Shown piece after piece: positions 53,338 to 62,199 of a DNA stretch of 64,000 nucleotides (positions are counted from its first letter, which is position 1; each line of letters starts with the position of its first letter). This DNA comes from Flammulina velutipes (Eukaryota; Basidiomycota; Agaricomycetes; Agaricales; Physalacriaceae), in assembly GCA_011800155.1 (NCBI GenBank), contig CM022375.1, positions 2,542,001-2,606,000 of the forward strand, given 5' to 3'. Made by a program: the position numbers and the translations under genes. The notes beneath the pieces were generated by a model that saw nothing but the letters and a program-made list of their open reading frames with translations, searched no databases and had not been told where the DNA came from.

Positions 53338-54846
53338 CTACAAGTTGGCCGGTGCTCTGAGGTGGCAGTCCAACTCCGCCTTCTCCTCCTTCAACATGGC
53401 CCTCTTCAAATTCTTGCCGATGCTTATGCGCAGCGGCAACGGCCTATCCCCTTCCTTCCTAATGTCTTCTATAACCCGCGCCAATTTAAACAGTCCTTTT
53501 GGACATCCCTCGACACCTAGAGTCTCCAGCGTCGAAAGTGTCGCTGGCCCCCAATGAGCACTCATGATCTTTTTCAAACCAATATCATCATCGAGATAAA
53601 GATGCTTCAACGACCGAAATTCGGAGAGGAAGTTCATAAATACCGGCAGCTTCCAATCCCCAGTGGCAGAATTCTGTGTGAACCCATGTGATTTGAGCTT
53701 CTCCACGATGGACGCGCATTCTTCCTCCGAGTCTGTCCATTCCCTGGGATCAATAACAAAGGTGTTATATCTCCCATTGACCGGTACGACGAATTTGACA
53801 AGAGTGAGACTCTTGATCTGGCCGAGCGGAAATTCATCCATGAGGACATCGAGTATCCTGATATGCCGATTTGGGAAACGTAGTGGCAGGCCGAAGGTAA
53901 ACGAGAGTGTGAGATCTACCAAAGCGGGTAGTCTCACAGACTGTAGAAACACATCGGCGATATGAGAGTGATAGTACCCAAATGAAAAGAGATGTAGCTT
54001 CTTGAAGATGATTGGATTGCTGAGGGGGGTGGCGGCGGGATCTGTGGGAAGGAGCCTTATGACATCCTCCAGTTGGAGGACCTCCAATGTATCCCTGGCA
54101 GGATAGAGGAGTTCGAGCATTTGGTTTATTGTAGGCCTTTTATGCAAGGGCTGCGCCTCGATGCGAAGGCTACGGATGCCTCGCATGACGGGGAGGTGTT
54201 CCAAGTTGTATATCACACCGGTGAGGTCGATGTGTGTGAGCGAGGGATATGTATTCCTCCCCCATTCGGTGATGATCCGCCTGGTCTCTGGTACGCCGTG
54301 ATGCTGAAGGATAGACGAGGGGTGGAGGAAGTGCACAATGGTGTCATGAAATTGGACGGGAGGTTTTGGGTCGGCGTGTATGAATGTGTGGAGGAGAGGC
54401 ATGGGTATGCCGTTGAGACGGGCGAGTATGCTCATTTGTGTCGTGCGCGAGTCGGAGTTGGTTCGTATCTCGATGGAGGTGATGCGCGGGGCCACCGCTT
54501 TGATCATCTCCCCCAACATGGCCCCATCCGATTCGTTGAAGGAATTTCGTTTGGGAGAGATGTGTAGGTTGATGTGGATGTTGAGGGGCAGTTCCAGACT
54601 GCGCAGGAGCCGTAAGCGGGTGGATTGGAAGGGGCTTTGACCGAATTGGGATGCTGATTTCTCGGCGATGAGAATGGATGTCCATAGCATTGGGAGCGTC
54701 TCGATAATTTCGTTCCAGTGACGCGAAACCAGACGAATAGAAGGGAGTGTTCGCGTGTACCACTCGTTGACGGTCAGGGAGTCGGAGAGGTGTTGGAATA
54801 TCTCGCAGAGAGTCTCGTTTGCAAGTACTGAGATTGTCGTCGACAT
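53338..54846 (-). CDS. F-box-like family 1 protein
   Basis: A single exon of 502 residues, the longest family 1 member here, starting MSTTISVLANETLCEIFQHL with RLVSRHWNEIIETLPMLWTS as the F-box-like core. Leucine-rich blocks: LGEMIKAVAPRITSIEIR, LEHLPVMRGIRSLRIEAQ, LEVLQLEDVIRLLPT, LHLFSFGYYHSHIA, LPALVDLTLSFTFG, LGQIKSLTLVKFVV, LKHLYLDDDIGLKKIMSAHW and LETLGVEGCPKGLFKLAR. The variable loop after the LVKFVV block (WTDSEEECASIVEKLKSHGF) is longer than in its relatives. It ends LKEEKAELDCHLRAPANL. It is most like the broken copy at 40212 and the twins at 15279 and 24259. Probable SCF substrate receptor by family. Confidence 0.85.
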   Translation of the reverse strand: MSTTISVLANETLCEIFQHLSDSLTVNEWYTRTLPSIRLVSRHWNEIIETLPMLWTSILIAEKSASQFGQSPFQSTRLRLLRSLELPLNIHINLHISPKRNSFNESDGAMLGEMIKAVAPRITSIEIRTNSDSRTTQMSILARLNGIPMPLLHTFIHADPKPPVQFHDTIVHFLHPSSILQHHGVPETRRIITEWGRNTYPSLTHIDLTGVIYNLEHLPVMRGIRSLRIEAQPLHKRPTINQMLELLYPARDTLEVLQLEDVIRLLPTDPAATPLSNPIIFKKLHLFSFGYYHSHIADVFLQSVRLPALVDLTLSFTFGLPLRFPNRHIRILDVLMDEFPLGQIKSLTLVKFVVPVNGRYNTFVIDPREWTDSEEECASIVEKLKSHGFTQNSATGDWKLPVFMNFLSEFRSLKHLYLDDDIGLKKIMSAHWGPATLSTLETLGVEGCPKGLFKLARVIEDIRKEGDRPLPLRISIGKNLKRAMLKEEKAELDCHLRAPANL

Positions 54847-54950
54847 GGTAGCTTCTGCGGATTATCAGCGAGTGAGAAAGAGAATCAGTTGACCTAGAGG
54901 GCAGCACACACAAATTGTTGTGAAGGATGAGGCAGTAGGGAAAAGGAGGG

Positions 54951-55094
54951 TTGGATGCCTGTTATATATAATGAAATGCGCGAATTCATTGATCGAGCGT
55001 GCCATTGTACATCACGAGCGCCGACAATGAAGACTATCGTTCAGGCAAAGAGCGTGTGAACATTGAACGAACCATTTCGGGCTGCGGCCCGGTG
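54951..55094 (-). promoter_or_regulatory. F-box family upstream module
   Basis: On the minus strand CCACCGGGCCGCAGCCCGAA, TTCAATGTTCACACGCTCTT, GCCTGAACGATAGTCTTCAT, GTACAATGGCACGCTCGATC, AATGAATTCGCGCATTTC and TTATATATAACAGGCATCC follow the module order. The TATA-like part is about 120 bp before the ATG at 54846. Confidence 0.65.
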
Positions 55095-55099
55095 GATTG

Positions 55100-57210
55100 C
55101 TTTTGAACATACCTTCGGATCCCGACCTCTCCATACCGTAGACATTCGACGACGGCACAAGCATTAAAGACATGCTGACTGGGGGCCTTAAACCTAAGCA
55201 AGTACGCTGAAAGACTACTAATACGAATAAGAAAAAGTTGGGGATGAAATAAGGATAACAAAGAACGCATATATAGTAATGGTCCGCACACGAAAGTGTC
55301 CCCGAGGGAAGCAAGCGCGCTATCGAAATCTGGATACACTTCAGAGAACGAAGCTCCATCTCCCATCCCTCCGACTTCCGTCACCCGCATAAGCATCTCC
55401 TAATTAGCGCTATGACTATCAAGGTCAGACGTCGATGAGAACGACTCCTCGTTGATACGCGCTCTAGCTAGAGACTCTCCATCTGCCTCTTCATCGAGTT
55501 GGGGGATTCTGCCAACATCATGGTAGATTGTTCGTCGTATCCACACCATGTTCCTAACGTCTATACACATACACGCCACCGCATTCCCATTGCCTGGAAG
55601 GTCACGAGCAGTAGCTCAACGTTCTCAAGGGTGGATGATGGGGAACAGAGATCTTGGTACGAATTGGCAAGGAATCTCGAGGATGGAAGACTGGCGAAAG
55701 CACAACACAGAAGAATCGGGAAGCATTAGGCTTCACCGTGTGGCCCGTCGTATTGCCTACTCGTTCTCTTCGTGGACCAGAAAACCAAAACCTCGAGGAA
55801 GGGCACGTCCACCGCCAACAGGGGATGGATGCGGCTCTCCTCGACGCCTGCCCGCGCGAACCTAATCCCCCCAGCACCCAGTGATGAACATCGTAAGCGC
55901 CCGTGCCATTTTCTCCTGCCTGTGGCAACCTCCGCATGTTGGCCCAGATGGAATCGTCAAGAACGGGTCGACGATACGGCCATCGCCCTACGCATACTGC
56001 CCACGGACTAGTATTCGTCTCGCGATATCTAACCAGGTTGAGTGCAGGTCGGCGCGATGAGAATTATGGGCATAAGGGCGGGTGTGTATGGAAATGGATC
56101 ACAACAGATGGACGCGTCCCGAGTACGATGGAGGCTATGCGATGTTTCCTCCTGCAGGATACGAGCGCCAGTCGCAGCGACTTGACGCTGTCGACATTTC
56201 AGACACGATGTATGGGCGAGCGATGTTCGGCTTGATGGTCCTTTCTCAACGCCTGCGAGTCCACCTAGTACACGATATCCAACACCAAACGGCATTGACT
56301 GACGTCCTCCGAGTGTTGGTCCAGTAGCGAACCGCAAGAATGGCTCGATGTATGCGATATGGCCAGCAGACTCTGTGGAGCCTAGCGCTTGCTTCGTGAT
56401 ATCCGACAAGTGTACAGGAAAAGACGGTTGGGATAATCTGTATGGGCTGCTAGTTCTGGAGATTGCGAGAGCGAGGCTGGAGACGCGTGGAATGATGAGT
56501 CCTTCGTAGTTGCGCCTGGAGGGGGTCGACACCGACTGTGTTGGCATGATACACTCGCTGGATTGCTCGGTAGTTGATGAACGCAGAAGCGCGTCGGAAT
56601 GCTAAATGGTAGGGCGATCCAGTGTTTCGCTGACGGCGGGCCATCCTGGAGACCAACACAAGCGGATGGTATTATCGAGAGGACCCCATGGCGGGCGTTC
56701 GATGTGTCTTTCCATCTGGCAGATTACTCGATGTGGTCCGCTGGTGGCTGATAGATGTAAGAAAAGGCCCAGATAGAATGGAAAAACACGTACTAGTACT
56801 GCCAAACGACACATATTTCCACGAGCAGCTCCCGCTGCGTATACGGGCCCAAGGTTGTCGTCTCTGGAAGCGGAGGGGGTGGAGCAGTACACAGATCTAG
56901 GACAGGCGTGCGCAATGTTGGGCCCTCCAGGTCCAAGTCTGCATCGTCAGCATTGTAGTGACCTTGACCTGGCTAATTGGAGGTAAGAGATATGCCCAGA
57001 ACAACGGGAAAACGATGTACTGCATACCAAGGATACGTTCCAAGCTATTGAACGACGCAATATGTCGTCCTGGTTTCCCGAAGCAACGACAAAACGACAA
57101 GTTGAAGTAGCAAAGATGGTGCATTGCTGCTCATCGTCGTCGCAAACAGGAATGCGGAAGTACGGCCCGGATGCGCGGGAATGCGGTTGACACTGATTTT
57201 GAAGACCACC
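55100..57210 (-). other. element X copy 7 (best preserved)
   Basis: On the minus strand: CGGGCCGTACTTCCGCATTC and GCGACGACGATGAGCAGC (57.15 kb); TTGGAACGTATCCTTGGTAT; a 56-58 nt intron-like segment ending AATTAGCCAG (56.97 kb); the readable exon ETTTLGPYTQRELLVEICVV (56.83 kb); an intron-like GTACGTG...ATCTATCAG (56.76 kb); QMERHIERPPWGPLDNTIRL (56.69 kb); then PFLRFATGPTLGGRQSMPFG (56.3 kb); and a 3' part ending near 55.1 kb. Several exon-like blocks stay open, which suggests a former multi-exon gene. It is parallel to the F-box gene at 54846. The product is not recognised. Confidence 0.5.
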
Positions 57211-57944
57211 TTACGTTGCTCATTTATCATTCCCGTCATCACCTTTTCTCTGTGTTATGCAGCATCTATAGCCTACAAGTGTAATGCCTCTCCACGGATC
57301 TTCACCTTCTCCCTCTGTCATATTTATCCAACTGCGCGCTATGTACGGTCTCTACGCTAGGCTGGATGCTATGCTCTTTCAGAGTCTTGTGTCAATCACT
57401 TTCTTAGCATTTCTCCGTTCAGCGCGCACTCGAAGGAGGGTCGACGTTGCGAAGCTCCTGGTTTCTGCCGGCCTCGTTCAACAAATTCCTGGCAGCGTTC
57501 CCAATCTTATAGGGTGGCTGGTTGTTCTACCTGACATACACTCCATCGTCAACGTCCACAACCCACGTATCCATGCTCATAATCTAATGATCCTCGCATC
57601 TCCGTACCAATTTGACTCCCAGGCGTAGAAATCTGAATCCAGCTTCATACAATACGGATGGAACCAGTGGTGGGATAACGGACGGACGGACTCCATGCGT
57701 CCCAAAACACTGACTACCAATCTTTCTGTCCGTCTACCAGACTTGCCTTAAGATGGTTTCAGAAACACCGTTGACCCGACCTCTCACTGCAGCTCTGCAT
57801 GACGAGGCGGCGTCCCTCACGCTATACTCCGGCTACCAATTTCGAGCAGGCGGGTCCGGCACTCATCAAGGTTTGTATATGTGTCGTTCTCGACGCCCCG
57901 CTCATAGGATGGTGCCCGCCAAGCGCTGACAACCTTGCTATGCA

Positions 57945-58041
57945 CATTCCGGAAGTGTCGGTCGGCCGGACCTCTCCCAGCACTACGGGTGCGGTTCTCA
58001 TCAGTCTTCGCGTCCCTCTTAGCCTGCCGCTACCGACACGT
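57945..58041 (+). repeat. repeat shared with 31138-31228
   Basis: ACATTCCGGAAGTGTCGGTC through CATCAGTCTTCGCGTCCCTC, similar to the sequence in front of the F-box gene at 31304. No gene follows it here; the DUF6535 pseudogene ends at 58281 on the other strand. The remaining intergenic sequence 57211-58280 contains only weak open frames (57284-57628, 57799-58137) without a coding signature. Confidence 0.5.
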
Positions 58042-58280
58042 ACACTTCAAACCCCATGGATTCATCCATTCACATCCCCCAGCTTCCTTCCCTCCAGGCT
58101 CACACTCTCGTTTCATGTGTCTTCACGCAGAGGCTGAGAAATTATTATCCATTCGACACCTTCCATGCGGGAAACACGTAACTGTGGTGAATCGTTTACT
58201 GTTCAAGCAGTGTAGTACCGGGTGAAGGTTTGGATTGAGAATTTGTTAGGAGGAGGAAGGACTACTGAAATTCTGGCTAC

Positions 58281-60447
58281 TTACAACGGAGTATCGGTAG
58301 TAACACTACTTTGAATATGTGAATGCACGTCTCCAGTCTCCATCCAGAAGTCCGTATACTGCGCAAAGTTATCGAAAAGAAATGTAGCTAACGATACAGC
58401 CGAAAGGGGGGATGGAGGAGATAGTTCGAAATAGCGCCGGCGGGTGGCAAATAATTCGGAAAATCGTAAAAGTGTGAAGGGTCTATTTACCTCCTTGAAT
58501 ATGTTCTGGTCATGGTCACGGTATACATCTAGCATACGTTCCCACACGGTGCCCCGCAGTGTCATAGGAATGTTGACCTGCTTGAGCCAGTTCTCCCTGT
58601 CTGAATCAATACAGGGTGTACTTCCGTTCGTGCAGATATCAGTTACCAATTCCTCATCATCAATGGTATCCACGGAACCTACAGCCCTACTAAACACCGA
58701 CCACCAGACCCATGATGGAGCCTCAAGCTCTACCGACAGATCCTTCCTCCCAGCAACAAAACTGAACACTTGAGCGGGTGACAGGTCTTGCGGTTCTTTG
58801 TCCTCCATATACACCCTAGAGGGACAGTTGTGAACAGCAGTCATCAGCAGCATAGTGTATGTGTGACAATGAATAGGTGCTGCCCTTCTATGGAGCATAT
58901 AAAATGCGGGTGAATGTATCATTGAAGCACCTCGCATGATGCGTTCAACAATTCTCTCGTCTGCTGCCTGAAGTAAGTCACCAGCCTGGATGTGTGGGAG
59001 GAAAAATTTCCACTGTTGTTCGAGAGCTTTGTGGATGGATGGATGTGTGCTACTAAACATGAATGAAGAATGATACACCGATCCTAGAGCCTCGACAACG
59101 ACGGCTTTCGCGGAAAGATCTGACGTAGTTTGGGCAAGCCATGATAATGCACCAGTAATCCCAAGAGGGTGACCCCACTTATCCTTGCCATTGGTGCAGG
59201 CCCGCTCGACATCTTTGAGAGGTGTGGACCAACGATTGAAACGGCGAGACAAGTTGTCTAATACGCGTGAAGACATCCAGTCCTCCTTGTGCCGTACTAC
59301 TCCAGGTTCTCCATCAGGATAAGTGATTTCCACCACGGCCGCATAACAAAGAGTAAGGACATCACGGGGATGATTTTAAACACTCCCCAAAGAGTGTTTA
59401 AGATTTCTGATAGAGGAGTGCGATACGGACATTGGATGAAGATGACTGGGAGGGTGTTTGTAATGACATATGCACCACAGAGGAAGCCAGCGATCCCGGC
59501 GATGACACAAGCAACTATGTTGTTCAATGGAAGGAGGAAGACAACAAGGCCGGACAAGAAAAGGAAGAGGGACATGTGAAGGATCATAGGAAGAAGGCCA
59601 ATGATGAGTCGCACGCCCCACTTCTCAAAGCCATCGTAGCGGAATTGACGGATGAGTGCACGCTCGCGGGCTGTGCCGGATATGAAGGAGGAGTACTGAC
59701 GCAGCCACTGCTTTGCGATGACAGCGAGGAGTGCAGTGGAGAGACTCAGGGCGAGACTGATGAACCAAAGGCCATGAACGTCGTCAAAACCGAAGCAAAG
59801 AGACCAGCCTATAGTACTTTATTAGCCATTTCTCTAGGTCACAAAAATTGGATCCTCATGAAGACGAGAAGGATATCCAGGCTACCGCCGGCTTCAATGA
59901 CCATGTCGTTGTCGAAAAGTTGACTCTCGTCGTTGTAAACGTGGAAGACGCGTGCATTTTCATCGGTTTCTTTGTAAATTGGATCTTCGGGATACTTTTG
60001 CTTGTAGTCCATGGGCACTGTGCAGATCTTTCAGTTGGATACGGTGCAAGGAAAAGGTGAGAGGGACTTACAACCTCCTTGGGGGCGATATCCCCGAAGT
60101 TGGTCGGTATGCAGGCCGAACCGTTTGTGCGGAAGACGGTCGCGTTGACCGCTCGCAGTAGGGTCTATGCGAGTACCCGTAGTAGATGTCGGCTCGTTGC
60201 GCGATTCTATATGATCGTCCATTGTCGAGGTTGGTGGCACGCCTCCTGATGGGGCAGTGGGAGCGGCCACTCCAACGTTAGGAATAGACTGCGAATTGCG
60301 AGGGACGAGCTCGATGTCATCCAGCACCACAGCGTTGGGCTCATCCTGCAGCGGAGCCTGGCCGCCGTTCTCGAGGATAGATGCAGATTTGAAGGAGTTC
60401 CTCGCACTCGATCGAGACGACTTTCGAGAGCGGGGACGAGACGGCAT
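58281..60447 (-). pseudogene. DUF6535 gene with splice-donor change, deletion and frameshifts
   Basis: The gene starts well (MPSRPRSRKSSRSSARNSFK; exon 1 60447-60072, intron 54 nt, 158-nt exon 2 60017-59860). Three lesions follow. The second intron's donor reads AT instead of GT at 59859. Exon 3 lacks about 170 nt relative to the 19480 gene near 59772 (from the VLTTF block to LWFISL), which shifts the frame into a stop within ten codons. A further frame change near 59300 separates CPYRTPLSEILNTLWGVFKI from the remaining C-terminal half (LDNLSRRFNRWSTPLKDVER ... PLSAVSLATFLFDNF). The rest is still readable in pieces, so inactivation is fairly recent. Its nearest relative is the 19480 gene, with a shared upstream tract. 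Confidence 0.85.
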
Positions 60448-60449
60448 TA

Positions 60450-62040
60450 TTGTGGATGCGGGAGTTGGAGAGAAAGCGATTTGGAATAATGGAGGTGAGG
60501 GTAAAAGGTTGGTATGAGTCGAATTCGATATGTGGACTGAGCACTGAACAGCCCTCAGAACCTTGACAGCTAGATGGTTGATAGGCGCCGCATGGGCGGT
60601 GCACAGTCATTCAATAATCAACACTGCGTAGATTTTCAGTAGATGCCATCACAACGCAGCCTTTCCACGTGTAAGTACATGAATGATAGACGCTCGAACG
60701 GAAATCAAGCGTGGCCAGATTCACTTTCAGATCATGGGCATTCATGAAGATTGCCTAACTCACGTGGAAATCAACATTCCGGCCAAGACTATGAGTGAAA
60801 GCTGTTGAGACTGCCAAACTCATGGATGTGGCGTAAGAAGTACATACGGTAGTGCGGTCCGTTCTGCCGGTGCTGCTTGGTCTTCGACCACCATCTCTTT
60901 TCACGCTGCCTCACATCGTTGCAAAGGGGCGAACTGTGCGCTGTTCACGTCTACTAGTCGCCCGCAAATGGAATTCCCATGCATGGGCACCCGCTTTTTG
61001 TACGTCGCTACATAGCTTACTGGCTACATATTTACTTACGCCGATCGTAGCCTTCTGTCATGCTACTCGCTCTCATACCTGATTTGGCGGTCAGCTTGAT
61101 ACAGCACGTATCTGTGAATAAACCAGTCCCTGTTCCGAGTCTTCGCCCTCTGGACAAGTGTTGCCGCCAACGATGCCCAACATCCTCGGCGTACTCGTAC
61201 CTGGCAAACCATCCGCTCCTGTGCCCGTGCCCAGTCACACCGTTGTCCAGCATTTACGCGCGCAAGCCGTTGGAGACGAGGAACGTGCGATCTGTCAGCC
61301 TGTAGGATTTACATCGCGACGACCGGGGCAGAAATCCCGTTACGTTCCTAAATGGAATACATCCCTTCCATCGTCGTACGTGTCTCCCCCAATTGTCTGT
61401 AAAACTTCTTATTCTATTCCTAGCCATTGCAACTCGCTTGCTCAGTCCCTTTGCAATACACATCCAAGAAGCCTCCATGGGCCAGCCCCCCGAGAGCGTC
61501 TAGCGGTCCAATCATCATACCTGTCATCCCACCCTATACCGCTTTTCGTGCAGTTTCCTCCAGAGCGCGCTCGAACGCTAGCGCCAACGACAGAGACACC
61601 CTATGTCCCTCTCCCTCCACTGCAACACAATCATCCCATGTTCCACACCATCCTTCCGTACTTTCATCGCACACTGTTCCGCACGCGCGCGTCCGCGTCC
61701 ACCAAAGCTGACGAGGCCAACGATAACGAGGATAGTGAAGACGCTCGGTCATTCCAGCATCATTGGGTTTTGGCAGATGCATGAGATATTCTTCGATGCA
61801 CCACTCGCGTCAGTAAACGAACATTGCAATCCCACAGCCACACACCCTGTTGGCGTCGGTTTACCCGCATCGTAGCCTCACGACTTCCCAGGCGCTGAAA
61901 AGTGTTGCTGGTCAAGGTTGACGGAGCGGAGGGGGGGATGTTCGAGCGGTCTGGCCATGGCCTCTCCGGAGTTTGGTCCTGAGTTTGGACGCGATATGTA
62001 GTGTCCGCCATTCTTTCGTTGTCGTACGTCGTTCTTTTTG
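60450..62040 (-). other. tract upstream of the DUF6535 pseudogene, inverted paralog of ~17.7-19.45 kb
   Basis: On the minus strand, GAGATGGTGGTCGAAGACCA and GGCAGAACGGACCGCACTAC (60.89-60.84 kb) match the head block at 19147. TTTTACAGACAATTGGGGG and ACGTACGACGATG (61.4 kb), CGGTCGTCGCGATG and CCGACGCCAACAGGG (61.85 kb) match 18.48-18.58 and 17.78 kb. A 208-codon frame on the plus strand (61158-61784) is antisense to these blocks, low-complexity and Pro/Ser-rich; I do not call it a gene. From 62041 to 62199 nothing was recognised. Confidence 0.5.
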
Positions 62041-62199
62041 ATGTGGCAATTTTCTGACCCTAACCTTAGATGTAGTCTTCAGTCATTGACTGACACTCTC
62101 GCATTCAATTTCACGCATCTCTTCATCACCCACGTTCACGCTTCATGATCGCGTCCATGTTTCCTCTACCAAACAATCTAGTTCGGGAAGCGGGGACAG

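Noticed and set aside
57284..57628. 115-codon plus-strand open frame
   Set aside because: No recognisable motif, and the region is at the edge of an element X copy on the other strand.
61158..61784. 208-codon plus-strand open frame
   Set aside because: Low-complexity composition, no recognisable domain, and antisense to exon-like blocks shared with 17.7-19.0 kb.
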